Source of the DNA: Sphagnum magellanicum
Lineage: Eukaryota > Streptophyta > Sphagnopsida > Sphagnales > Sphagnaceae
Direction of reading: 5' to 3'
Assembly (NCBI GenBank): GCA_021904315.1
Contig: CM038907.1
Location: 32,123,223-32,187,222 of the forward strand
Length of the DNA stretch: 64,000 nt
Part shown: positions 25,001 to 37,164 of the stretch, in pieces
Layout: each line of letters opens with the position of its first letter
How positions within the stretch are numbered: the stretch's first letter is position 1
Position numbers and translations under genes: made by a program
Notes under the pieces: generated by a model
Told to the model about the DNA's origin: nothing
What the model saw: the letters and a program-made list of their open reading frames with translations, nothing else
The model's database searches: none

Positions 25001-26228
25001 GCTAAAAAGATGTTTTGGCCCTGATCATCTTCCAACTCTGTGATTAATGAATGAAGCCCACATTCCTTAAATGTAACAAAGAATTCTTTAGTGGCTTCAT
25101 GGCTTTTTCTTAGCCATTTCACCCTTGACCTCCTATTGAGGTCATAAATTTTCTTCTCCTCAAACTCCTTTAAATGATCTAATGTTTTATCCACTATTGC
25201 CTTATTTTCCTCACTGTTTGGGTTTGCCTTGCAATTCCCCTTGTGCAATGTCAAACTAAAATTTCATTGAATTTTCCAACATTTTCCTTTCCTTTACTTT
25301 CCTCTTATAAAACATCTTATTGTACCCCACTATCTTGCATAGTTTGGAAAAGAAAGGCAAAGTTTCATTTAACTCATTCCAAAATCTAGTCATTCTGACA
25401 ATGGCTACTAGATTATTCAAATGTTTCTTGTTCATATGAAAAATGTCTCCTTTAACATTGTTTAGTTCCCCCATCCTATAGCAAACGAAAACCGGGCAAT
25501 GATCAAACACCCCATAATCCCCCTTGATCTCAAAACTCACAATGGAGCCATCTTGCGGTGTTCCCATGCTTATAGGTGCATAGAATCTATTTAACCTTGC
25601 CAAAACCCTAATCCCATCTTTATGCCTATTGTACCATGAATACTTCAACTTACCCTTTGAGTCAAAGAAGTTTTCAACCTCAAAATGCTCCTTTAATTAT
25701 TCCCAACCTAATGTCTCTGCTTGCGAAATTAGTTGATTGTAAAAGTTGGATTTGTCCATACTTCGTTCCACCATATTCCAGTCACTAGCCAATATCCACC
25801 TACAACCCCTTAAGAGCTTTTGAATCATCTCCACCCACAAGAAGCACCACTATCTAGGAATGTTGGGTGCATAAATGTTTGCCACACCAAGGTCACCACC
25901 TAGCAATCCTTTCAATATGACCCACAGCACCTTATTTTCCATCAAAGTCCCATTCTCCCCCATTGTTATAACAATACTTCCTTGATTACAGTACATACAC
26001 CTCCCCTTCTTGCTTTGTCCCTCTGATGAGCATACATATCTTGTCGCTTTAGTGAACCAACAACTTTATCTCCTCCATAGTTTGGGCCCTAAGTTTTTAA
26101 TTTTCTCCCCACAGAATTTATGTTCCTACAGTAGAAGGATGTCCAACAAGATGTCTATTCTTTGTAATAAAGCCAAAGTTTTTGTATAGAAGTGGGGTCA
26201 TTCAACCCCCTAACATTATGGGAAATTA
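22039..26228 (-). pseudogene. LINE ORF2: endonuclease and reverse transcriptase, broken
   Basis: Reading on the minus strand from about 26228. The endonuclease start is ISHNVRGLNDPTSIQK, as in plant LINE endonucleases, and a later piece GDYGVFDHCPVFV (about 25500) fits its DHxP motif. The reverse transcriptase follows: KAPELDGVIVEFF (about 24790), RPITLFNVTYKIFARAL (about 24600), FFKLDFSNAYDKIDW (about 24400) and the catalytic YADD at 24088-24099, preceded directly by a stop. The C-terminal part has a zf-RVT-like region (SYSWKGGELPF-type text at 22447-22887) and the tail LLTLWIERNDLVF near 22220. Many internal stops and frame changes show it is inactive, though the catalytic YADD is still present. 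Confidence 0.85.
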
Positions 26229-26582
26229 TTCATAGTTGCATCATCACCTAACAAAAGGAAGGTTTTGTTTGTTTCCTTTGGTTTTCAGTTGTTTAAGCTA
26301 TGGTGTGTGCCTCTTCAGACCTACTTCATTCTCCTTGCCATTTCTTCATGCATCTAATTTAGCTTGGTGGGGAGAGGACTCAATCATACGCTCATGGATC
26401 ACCTTTTCTAACACATCTTTATGTGTGGATAAAGACTATGTCAAGACCCATGCTTCCTATTTTTTATCTTCCATCACCACATTTCTAAGATTCATGTCTA
26501 TTGCCTTAAGTGGTTGCTTTTCATCCACACCCACTGCTAAGAATTCAATTGGATCTTGAATTCTCATGGCTTGCTCTCCACC

Positions 26583-28038
26583 TTAACTCGATCCCAAGTT
26601 GTCAACTTTCACATTACATGGATGGTTCATGGCTATATCTTGCAACTCAATGTTGCCCATTGTGAATCCCTCTAGGCTACCAACACCACTAGTAGGACTA
26701 TCTGCGACCACATGGAAACCACCACCCACAAGTGTTTCCTCACTAACCACTTGCACATCATGACTTAAATCACCAATGTTATTCCCCAAATTATTTGGAA
26801 CATCCAACGTAGAATAATGGATCCTCCAATTGGTTCTTGAGCGTCCCATTCAATAAATGGTTCATGATCTGCAACTCTCTAAGTTCCAAAGGTTTTGCTC
26901 ATGGACCAAATCATCTCCCTATGATTCGGCATTAACTTTCTTTCAACTTGTTGACCTTCTCCGGTGGTAGTAGCAACTTGACCCTCTCCACTTCCCCTTG
27001 AATCCATCTTGGCCGCCTTTCTAGTTGCATACTCCTTCTCAACTCCACTAGCCACAATAGCATGATCTTGAACACTCTCCTTTTATGTTTTCCTTCTAGA
27101 CATGGTGTCATCACTTTGGTGTAGTGCATTTAAGGTAGTCGACATGTTGTTCACTTGGACCTAAATAGGCATGGGCCTATTTTTCCTTAGCTTACTTTTT
27201 GTATTGTTATCTTTCACTCAATGAGATGATTTAAAACAAAATCTACACTCAATGGGTAAGAAATCATAATCAATCAACATTGTAACTGTTTCACCCATGG
27301 CTTCATTTTCCACCACCACTAATGGCTCCCATCCATCTCCAACCTTTGATGCAACACAAAATTGTTGTTTAGCTACTTGAATGGTTGCCTTATCAAACCC
27401 TAACGTGGTGCCTAGCTAGTTGCGATTTCCCCACCTACACTTCAAAATTCCACCAAAAGTTTCTTTAAGGTGATCCAAGTTGGGATTCTCATACCTTTTG
27501 GGTTATTGGCATTGAAACCTAGAACCCATTCTTGAAAAATAACTAATCCACAGCTTGTCTTGAAAGGTGTTAGCATTAACAACTTCTTCACCATGACAAG
27601 TTCGTCTAATTTTACCATGAAAACCCTTTACCAAGAAAACATTTGAACATCACCTTACCCCCCACTTTTTGATTAAGGAAAACAAGCCAAGTATTGAATG
27701 CATTAGGGGAAGGTTTCTCTCCAATAAAGCTTGCAATGATTATGTGGTCATGTAAATATGTTATTTTTGCTTTGACAACATCTTAGTTAACTCGAACCAC
27801 ATGCTTGCTATCCTTTAGAAAGAAGCCAACGTAACTACGAAGTAACCTTGTGGCAAAATCTTTCTAGGTGAAGCCCTTGTACTATTGAATGTGAATTTTC
27901 CAACTCGTTGAACCAAGATGTTGTGCATTCATTCTTCAATTGAATCCCCCATCACAATAAACATTGGTGCATCATTGAAGCCATCCTTGGATTGACACAC
28001 ACAATCAACAAAGGATATACCTCCCACCAAAACTTAGG
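26583..28038 (-). pseudogene. LINE ORF1 (RNA-binding protein), broken and split by insertion
   Basis: Minus-strand frame fragments from 28033 downward include EKPSPNAFNTWLVFLNQKVG (about 27690) and CFLGKGFHGKI, which resemble the DUF4283-type N-terminal domain of plant LINE ORF1 proteins. A remnant of a zinc-knuckle-like region, IECRFCFKSSH, lies near 27240. The tail frame ends at 26583. The first three codons, ATG GCC CAA, now lie at 41547-41539, on the far side of the LTR retrotransposon. Stops interrupt the rest. Confidence 0.65.
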
Positions 28039-28662
28039 TGTTAAAGGGGTAGGATGAGTACATGATTTTGGATGAACAAGGCATTTAAAATAAGGACTGA
28101 TCAAGGAACTTTGTTAATTTGAATTTTGAATTCTTGTTGTTTTCTATCATGGTGATGTGACTTGGGACAATTGAAAAGGAAAGAGTTCTGGAAAACAAGG
28201 GGGGATTATTAAACATAGTTTTGGAAAAAGTAGGAGGATCTATATGTACCTAGTGTAGAAAACCATAGATTATGTTTTGAGACACCATAGATTGTAATTG
28301 TTGTTTTGGGATTTTTTCAACAAAACATGGGATTTTGCTATTTTCTTATTCATATTTTCAATAATATAGAAAAAAACAAACTTCTACAGTGAGTTTTATG
28401 TTCATATTGTTGTGTGAATTATTTGTACTATCAAAATATGCTGAAATGAATTGTGATTTTGTTTTTGGAGTCGTTTTTTCCAATGTATTCTAAAGTGTAA
28501 ATTCTAGTTATATGAAATAACCATGAATCTAGTGTTTTAATGAATGGGAATGTTAAGTATGTTGAGAATTAACTAGGAATCGTGAATGTATGCATGTGAA
28601 ATGCAAATCTATTGTTACAGTAATGTGAAATATTATGTAGGAATTAAATTTCACATCTACCA
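28039..28662 (+). repeat. 5' long terminal repeat
   Basis: 624 bp, starting TGTTAAAGGGGTAGGATGAG and ending near ATCTACCA. It aligns throughout with 40918-41538. Landmarks are GAGTACATGATTTTGGATG, TTGTTAATTTGAATTTTG and GGAATTAAATTTCA. Identity between the LTRs is roughly 85-90% by eye, so the insertion is not recent. Confidence 0.85.
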
Positions 28663-28664
28663 TT

Positions 28665-28682
28665 TGGCGACCATATTTGGGA
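28665..28682 (+). other. Putative primer binding site
   Basis: TGGCGACCATATTTGGGA begins two bases after the 5' LTR. The TGGCG(A/C)C start is like primer sites complementary to a plant tRNA 3' end; the rest has drifted, so I do not name the tRNA. Confidence 0.45.
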
Positions 28683-29029
28683 AATTTCTTTTTTGTTTTC
28701 TCTTTCAATAATGGGAAATTTTTCTACAAATTTTGTTGTATACTATAGATAAGAATGTTCAAATGAGTAATCTTGTTTTTTAAATTTGGAATATTAAGGG
28801 GTATGTTAAAAAGTATTAGAAGTTTAAGTGATTGATGTTGTAAGGACTGCAAAGTGATCTACAGACTCTAAAGACGAAAAATTATGAACAAGATGAATCA
28901 AATGGTGACCCAAAGTTTATAGCAACAATTGAACTTGGAGGCAAATTGGTAAATTATTGAAAAACAAACAAAAGACAATCTTGAAATTGGAAAGGAACAT
29001 GCAGGACTTATAAAAAACCCATATCAAAA

Positions 29030-31230
29030 TATAATGTTGGACAAACAAGTTTTGAAAAAAAAGGTAAGGCATGCGAGGCACCGGTCATTTCTACCACAAA
29101 AAGTGGTACGGTGTGAAATATGGACTGGGGGTCTTTAGAAAAGGCACAATTATAGATGATGATCTCCACAGAAATAAATGCAATCGACCACTCACCCAAA
29201 TGAATGGGTGCAGTATACTTCTCAGTCACAATTTATGGTTTAAAGTCAAAAAATCAAGACAAAGCAAGGACTTTTATAATACCTAATCTATCACAAGAAA
29301 TCTCAAATCCAAAGTCAGTGAATAACTAAAGAAAGGATGTTATAGGAGGTATACAACCTAGATTTGTGTATCAGTCTACATCTTCAGATTATTATGAACT
29401 AATGGAAAACTAAGAGGTGGAAAAAAACACCAATATTGATGTGGTTGAGGAAACTGAGGAAAATTACCTATGATCATCTGAGTATGCAGAGGCACAAGTG
29501 AATGTGTTGGATGAAGTACAACAATCATACTAACATCAAGGGAATCCAAAGTTGGATCAAACAAGGTACATAACTGAAACATAGGATCATGAATATGTGG
29601 ATTCGGAGATGGTCAAATTACTTTCAAAGGTTTGTGCATTATGTGAGGAAAAAGGACATGTAATCATGGATTGTCCTTTTGTGTATTTTCACATCAAAAT
29701 AGGTATTGTTGGACATGTGGAATTATAGAATGTGGCAAGAGCATTAATGGATCAACCACAAGAACAAAAACCAAGAATTCCTATAGTTTAGAATAGATTG
29801 AAAGGCAGGGAGTTGGGAAGCCAATTGGGACCACAAAGTCAACAAATTCATCCATCTATTTAAACCAGGAACAGAAAACCACAGTGGTATTCACATCCAC
29901 ATTATGCACCACAAAAAATACCAATGGGTAACCACAAACTAAAACATCATTGACTTCAAGTCAACACAACTCCACCAATAGTGTCAAAAGCAACAGTTGT
30001 TGAAACCCAAAGATATCATGTTAGAATAGGAGTTACTTAATCACTTGATGTGGGTATAACAACCATAGGAGTAGAAATGGTTGTTGTGCCCAACATAGAT
30101 GTTATTAGAAGGGGAATACTAATCGGATCTACATCAAAATTAGGTAGCGAATAAAATGGAGTCCCGGAAGGAAGGAATTTAGCTATATGTTAAAAGATAC
30201 AACATTGGACTGGTGCCATAATTACATGTAGGAATTTCTTGATTGTACTTTTTCGGAGCTAACACATGCATTTTACAAACGTCATAGGAAGACTCAGAAT
30301 GATGAGCAAAATATACATGGAGCTAAAGAACATGAAGCAGGATGAAACTAAGAGGGTGGAGGTTTACTATAAGTGAATTCAAAAGTTAGTTCATGGTCTA
30401 CAAGTACCAACCATAGACAATTTTCTAACTATTGTGTTTAGAGCAAGTCTATAATCATACCTCAGAATTGCAACTACAAGGATGAAGCAGTCAACATTAC
30501 AACAGAATAAGGAGGCAACAATGTTGTGTGAAAAAGGCATGACTACTATAGAAACAAGGAGTGCATTATCAATACCAAACAAAGTACCAAACAAATAGCA
30601 CCGATAAAAACACAGAGTAATAGAAGAAAGACTAATAAACATTGCACAAATTGTGGGATGATGACCCATAATGTGGAGACATGCAAAAAAAAGGAGTAGA
30701 CCACAATGGCAACCATAGAAGCAACACAACCAAGTCAAAAACCATAGAATAGATCTTCATATGCATGCCACATCTATGGCTTGAATGGACATAAAATGAC
30801 AAATTGTCCAAAGTTTATTTAGATACAAAAACTGTTTCATGGGAAATTTGTGGCAGTAGTAGAGGTTCAACTTGTTGCTAAAACATAAATAGTCACTACG
30901 GATGTGAATGTGGTGGATGTTAATGTTACCACAAGAAGTAAAGTAATTAAAGTACATGTGTTCAAGGATAGAGGGCCAAGAAAAACAAAGAACGATGTTG
31001 AATGGGAGAAAGAAGAACTATTGAAAAAGTCAATGGTGGAGACAATTCAACAAATTCAAAAGACACAAACCTAGACAAAAGGGCCATCCACATCCATGGA
31101 AGGATGGAACACAACATGGTTGAGTTTGCCAAATACTATTCTTGTGGAAACACAAAAATTATAACAAATAATGAATTCACAAAAGAAACCAATAATAGTA
31201 GAAGAATGTTTTTTAGATATTGGTAAACAA
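29030..31230 (+). pseudogene. gag-like region with three zinc-knuckle motifs, broken
   Basis: Three CX2CX4HX4C motifs lie on the plus strand. CALCEEKGHVIMDC (29633-29674) is complete. CTNCGMMTHNVETC (30643-30684) is complete. CHIYGLNGHKMTNC (30766-30807) has its second Cys changed to Tyr. Between them the frame is broken by TAG and TAA codons. Zinc knuckles bind nucleic acid in Gag proteins of LTR elements. The distance of over 1 kb between the first and the other two suggests a rearranged or duplicated gag. Confidence 0.65.
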
Positions 31231-31439
31231 ATGTTTGAAACAAGTTATACTTTGAACTTGGACAATTATTTAAAATAGCTCCTAAGTTAAAAGGATATTT
31301 TTGATAGAAATTAAAACTAGAAAAAATTCAAAATTTAAGTAGAGTAATTATAAATAAACAAATTGGTTCTTTAGTACCAAAAGTAGGGACAGTTGCTATA
31401 ACAATAGATGATCATATGGCAATTATCTAAGTATAGATT

Positions 31440-32168
31440 GGGAAGAATACAATAGAGGATGTGTTGTTGAATAGAGGTTTTAAAATAAATATTATCACAA
31501 AACAATTGAGATTAAAGTTAAGGTTTCCAAAACCTAAACATGCACCATATAATTTTAGGATGGCAGATCAAACAACCACAAAATCGGTGGAGTTGATTAG
31601 AGATCTGAAGATATATGTTCATGGCATTCCTTATATAGTAACATTTACTATACTTCAAAATAATGTGGTAGATTTTAATTATTCCATGTTGTTGGGGAGA
31701 CCATGGTTGAAGGATGTTAAAGTGGCACATGATTGGGGAAGTAACATTGTTACCATACAAAGGAATGGAACAATTAAAACAATCATAGTCACCAAACATT
31801 TGGGAGGTGAAGTAAAAAGACCAGAAGTGTTATTGTGTTATGATTATCAGAATGGCATTACATATGAAGAAGAAGATATCATCCTTACTACAAAGCCAAA
31901 ATTATTCTCCATAGGAACAATTAATTTATCTAAAACAATTCAATCTGTGAAATCCACAAATGTGGAAATCATGGATATAGATGTGAAGACTAGTATTTTT
32001 AAACAAGGATCTGGAGTACATAACACAAAAAAGAAAATACTTGGCAACAAATATGAGCCAAAAGTCGCTTTGGAAGATAAGGTGTATTTGAAAACATACT
32101 ACAGACATCAACCAGGGAGTGTTATAGTGGATGAAACTCAAACAAAAATCAAAGCACATGAATTGTAG
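31440..32168 (+). pseudogene. Retrotransposon aspartic protease region
   Basis: The frame from 31461 is open for 235 codons. A retropepsin-like fold is suggested by LLNRGFKINIITKQLR, where the family has an Asp-containing active site followed by NIIT, then by MADQTT, TFTILQ and the typical closing motif LLGRPWL at about 31690-31715. The catalytic Asp position reads Asn (LNRG), so the enzyme would be inactive. The frame runs on through a linker and stops at 32168, just before the RT region. Confidence 0.7.
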
Positions 32169-32261
32169 ATAGTTGGATGGACGTTAATTTGAAATCAATA
32201 GTTGATGAAACTTAATCTAGGAACTCATGCAAAACCACAAATGGTGAAGATTAATGCATAG

Positions 32262-33600
32262 TTGGAAATAAGCAAGGTGTTGGAAGTGGAGCAACTATTG
32301 AAGGAATTCAAAGATGTTTTTGCATGGACATACAAATATCTAAAAGGAATTCCACCAAAGCTAACACAACATAGAATTGAATTGGACATTACTATACCAC
32401 CAGCACATCAGGCCAGGTATGGATTAAATCCAAATTATGTTACAATGGTTAAACAAGATATTAATTAGTTATTAGCAATTGGATTCATTAAATCTATGGA
32501 AAAAATTATATGGTGTCACCCATAGTAATAATACCAAAGAAAAATGGCAAGCTGAGAATTTATATAGATTTTAGAAAATTAAATGTAACCACAAAAAAGG
32601 ATCCATACCCATTACCTTTCACAGAAGAAATGCTAAACAAAATAGCAGGGTATGAAGCATATTCTTTCTTAGATGGATATTCAAGATATCATCAAATCTT
32701 TATAGCTCTAGAGGACAGATACAAGATTGCATTTGTTACAAACTAGGGAATTTTTATATGGAAGGTGATGTCGTTTGAAGTTTAAAATGGACCTCCAACA
32801 TATCAAAAAACTATTACTAAAGCATTCAGAGAATATTTGGACAATTTTATGAAGATAATTCTGGATGACTTTATAGTGTATAGTGACATGGAGAGTCATC
32901 TATAGAAGTTCAGACTATGTTTTCAAAAGTGCAAAGAATATGGTATTAATTAAAATCCAGAAAAATGTGCATTTATGGTATTTTAAAGGATGATCTTAGG
33001 TTTTATTGTTTCTAAAAAAGGGAAACTACTAGATCCAAAGAAAATATAAACAATAGTAAACATGCCACCACCTAAGAATCTTTAGCAGATTCAAATATTC
33101 AATGGGATGGCACAATTTTAACAATGTTTTATCAAAAAAATTATTACTATCATGGCACCTATCATTAAACTGACTAGAAGGACAAACACTTTTCTTTGGA
33201 CAAAAAAATGTCAGAAGGCCTAGGAATTGATTAAATAAAAGTATATTGAAATACTGATATTGATATCACCAAACTAGCATGTGGAATTTCATGTTCATAC
33301 ATATGCATCCTTGTTAGTTGTGGGGGCTATGCTGTTTCAAAACATAAGAAGGAAAAGTGATCAACTAATAATGTATGCTTCTAGGCTTTTGAATAAAACA
33401 TAATAGAATTATAGCACAATAGAAAAAGAGGCTTTAGCAATGGTTTTTACTTTGCACAAGTTCAGACATTATTTGTTGGGCAATAAATTTGTCTTTTATG
33501 GAGATCATATGGCATTGGTCTATTTGGTCAACAAACCACATGTTTTAGGGAGAATAGTTAGATGGTTGTTATTGGCGACCATTGAAAGTTTGAAACTAAC
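32262..33600 (+). pseudogene. Reverse transcriptase and RNase H region, broken
   Basis: FKDVFAWTYKYLKGIPP begins the RT. Then come VSPIVIIPKKNGKLRIYID (from 32512), FLDGYSRYHQIFIALED, the catalytic ILDDFIVYSD (about 32858-32887), NPEKCAF and LGFIVSKKGKL. RNase H follows with VEFHVHTYASLLVVGAM, where a catalytic Asp of the usual DAS is Tyr, and EKEALAMVFTLHKFRHYLLG (about 33430). At least ten in-frame stops occur, almost all TAG or TAA. After RWLLLAT at about 33575 the family-like sequence ends; integrase is not seen. Confidence 0.8.
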
Positions 33601-35330
33601 CTTGTGATGGTCAATGTCAATAAGTTCAAACCTTAGAAGTACATGCAATTTGAAATTCAAAAACAAAAACAGTCACAATAGATGCCATTATATTGGGAAT
33701 AAAGTGTAGGTAGAGTTCAAGTAGAAAATTTTGATACGAAGGAAGATGATGAAGACTATGAAATACAAAAACCACATATGAAGAAGGTTGAAGATGAAGA
33801 ACAAACTAAAGATCCTGTGGTGAACATAATGTTGATTTTCGATCTGTAAATGAATAATAAATCCATGAGTAATAACTATAGAAGTTAAGGATTTGGGACC
33901 CAGAGGTTTGAAAATGATATGTTAGAAATATTAGCTCAATCGGCAACATTATTTGCCTAGTCATCATGCGCATTCACATAATCGTTAGATTTGTTGCCAT
34001 AGTCAGTAGTAAAATCAATATAGTCAATAGATGTTTTCACAATCAGCAGATGAATTTACAGTCAATAGATAAATGGGCATAGTTAATAGAAGGTGTACAG
34101 GGCATACAAGGTGGAGTTAATATAGTTAATGAAGGGATATTAGAGATCTGGAGTAATCGAAAGATGAAATCTATGACTTCCGTTCATAATGATGAAGTGA
34201 AGTGCTTCCACATGGCTATACAAAAGACACATAAATTTGTAATGATGGGCCATATTAATTTTGAGGATCATACGTTAATCAAAAAATGGCAAGTAGGTAA
34301 AAAATGAATGTGATGAGGGAAAAGCTCTAAAACGAAAAAAATGGGGTAATCGTCAAAAGCAATTTGTGTTTGTTGTTGGAAGTTGTGCATGTTTTCAAAG
34401 TTCTAAAGTTCACAACAACATGAGTATAGAGAACGCCATTGAAAAACTATAAAAAATAGCAAGGGAAAAAAAAACATAAAGGATTGAGCATAGACAAAGG
34501 TAGGAGGAAGTAAAATTGTTGAAAAGAACAAAAGTAGAGAGAGAAAGCATGTTGAATATTCAGCCATTGGCTATAAGGTCGCCATCACATTCGTCATCAT
34601 CTTTGAAATGTGCAGAAAAGAAAGCGTATAATGAGAAAATACAATTTGCGTGAATAATAATTCACAACATAGATACAACTGGAACATTTACAATTGAGTT
34701 TTTGCGAAAAATCTAAAGATGTTGGTGTGCAAGAAAATAGACAGGACTAGGAGCTACATCAATAGATCCAATGTTCATTGAAAAATCGAAGGAGGATGAA
34801 TCTATGGAGCAACATTTTGTGGAAGCACAAATAATGCGAAAGGCCACAAAGGAGGAGAACGTTGTTGAGGTAGAAGAAGAGTTATCCATAGAAGTGCAAA
34901 TGAAAGTGCAGCAAGCCACAAAGGTGCAGGAGATGGCAGAAGCATAGCAAAGGGTGATGGAGATGCAAAGGTGTGAATCGGAAGCTATAGTGAAAAGAAG
35001 ACATGCAATAATAGATAAAGTTACATTTTTTAAGAATGGTATTAAAATTCCAAACCCTAATTGATTCATGTGGACACAAACAAAATTAAATTATGATAAA
35101 CATGTTGAATGAATGGAGAACTAGAAGGATATTGTTGAGCAAGAAAATTGGGCTTCTAAAGCAGGGTTGGTTACTTTATTTATGATGGAGTGGCATGCAC
35201 TAATGCTTGATGTAATGTTGGAATTTCTAAACACACTTTTGATCAAGGGTGCAAATATCTACTTTGGGCATAAAGATAAGGTGTATGTAATTAGCAAATA
35301 ACTAATTGTAAATGTCTTTGGAGTGTGTAC
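33600..35330 (+). other. Post-pol region of the LTR element, 5' part
   Basis: Plus-strand frames are broken. Charged, helix-like text is seen at 34770-34950 (KEENVVEVEEELSIEVQ), and a frame with WHALMLDVMLEFLN runs into the CACTA insertion at 35334. I do not recognise a family. Short repeated phrases such as AGTCAATAGAT and AGTTAATAGA occur at 34000-34140. It sits where integrase would normally be. Confidence 0.45.
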
Positions 35331-35761
35331 GGACACTAGAAGAAAAACATGTATTTTCAACTAGTCTTTGTGACTAAATTTTAATCGCAAGAGACATTTT
35401 GCAACTAAAATCCTTTTAGTCGCCTAAGACAAGTCGCATGTGATAAACTAATCACAAATCATAAAGGGTATTATATGAAAGAAAAAGTCAACAAATACAT
35501 TTCATCCTTTGACTCCATTGTATACGTATTGTCACATGCGACTAAAATGCAATTATTTTGGTCACAATTGAGGGCAAATCATGTGTTGCCACGTGTTTTA
35601 ATATTTGATTATAAAAAATATACATTATAAAATAATGTATATTTTGAAATAATCTAAGACGTTCAATTCAAATATTTGGATGATCTTACATTATGACACG
35701 TGGCCCAATGTAAATATGCCACATGGCATTACAATTTTAATTTAATAAAAAAATTAATATT

Positions 35762-35995
35762 AGGTTGATAGGTACCTAGGTAGGTACATAAATAGGTGCC
35801 TACAATGTTAGGCTACCTACCTACCTACCTACCTACTTAGGTCAAAAAGTAAATAGGTAGGTTCTACCTTCCTAGGTTAAATACCTACTCATATAGGTAC
35901 ATACTTAGGTAGGTAGGTACATAGGCTGACCTAGATGGCTAGGTCAAACTAAGTACCTGCCTAGCTAAATAGATAAATAGGTTAGGGAGGTAAGT
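35762..35995. repeat. Palindromic TAGG/CCTA cluster inside the CACTA element
   Basis: TAGGTACCTAGGTAGGTAC, CTACCTACCTACCTACCTAC and TTAGGTAGGTAGGTACATAG occur on both strands, so the 230-bp stretch can fold on itself in many ways. Confidence 0.75.
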
Positions 35996-36273
35996 ACTTT
36001 AGAATTGTGCATTATTTATTTTTTTGTTTTAGGTTAAGCCTTTTGATTAGCTCATCCCATGTGCACTAATTTCATAATGTGAAATTGGATGGGCACACCC
36101 CTTTGTTTATATAATGTTCATAGGAATGAAGAACAAACAATATGGGATAAGTTTTGAAGTTGCAACTTCCTTACAAACTAAGTTGTAATTCCAAAACTTT
36201 CTTCATGCCTTATTTTTTTAGTTGTCAGATTTTTAAACAATTCAAATATTAGATAATTATTTAATTAATAATG

Positions 36274-36275
<2 letters not shown>

Positions 36276-36305
<30 letters not shown>
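36276..36305. repeat. (AT)n microsatellite
   Basis: About 15 AT dinucleotides in the AT-rich interior of the CACTA element. Confidence 0.9.
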
Positions 36306-36308
<3 letters not shown>

Positions 36309-37164
36309 AATTATACACTACAAATATTCATTATTCATTATCAATTACTTAAATAAGTAATAACTTTTTAATATTTAACAAACTAGCTTTTTGGTTACTC
36401 ACAAATTATTCATACATACCTCATAAATAATTAAATAAATAAAATATTTAAAAATATTTTATTACTTTTTAAAATCTGATTGAAATATATAGAATATAAT
36501 TAATGTAAAATTAATTTAATGACTATAATTTCAAAGTTAAAATTTTAAAATATTTATTTCAAAATCATAAGTAATGAATTAACAATTGTTATTAGAAAGT
36601 ACATTCTTACACGAATTGTTCAAAAACTATTATTCAACTAATTACATTACTTATTGTAAAAATTATTATAGGTCAAATAATTATTTTCTCTTGGTAATTA
36701 TTAACTATAAATACAATAATTTGTCAAACTAAACATTAATTTTCATAATTACTGTAAAATTACTATAAAATATTCATCATAGATGATTAATCATAGAATG
36801 TTTTTAGATAATATTATTTTATAATAATTCATGAAATTACAATCAGTAAAATAATTATTTTAACTACATTGTAATTTTTCCAAATTTTTAACTCAGGTTT
36901 GAAGTTATAAATTAAAAAGTGCGAATAATTATGTTCAATTAGAAAATAATTATGCACATACTAATTAATTCTTATCTGAAATAATTACAATGATTTGAAA
37001 GTAATGTCAAATTATTTACACGAATTAATTTCTTCTAATATAAGAATATAAATTATATAATATACAAATTTATGTTATAACAATAATTAGATTTAATAAA
37101 CATAATCATTTATAATTATTTATAAAAGTGATTTATTATGGATAACACTAGTAGAAAAAACCTT

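Larger units (their letters stand above)
21882..28038 (-). mobile_element. LINE (non-LTR retrotransposon), main body
   Basis: The element reads on the minus strand. Its 3' end is at 21882-21900, where the plus strand shows a T-rich run (a poly(A) tail on the element's strand). Going 5' it carries the ORF2 C-terminal region, reverse transcriptase, endonuclease and ORF1. It is cut off at 28038 by the LTR retrotransposon; its 5' end reappears at 41539-41944. Similar sequences GTCAAATTTTTCAC (21868-21881) and CCAACTTTTCAC (41944-41955) may be the decayed target duplication. Stops and frameshifts are frequent, so it is dead. Confidence 0.85.
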
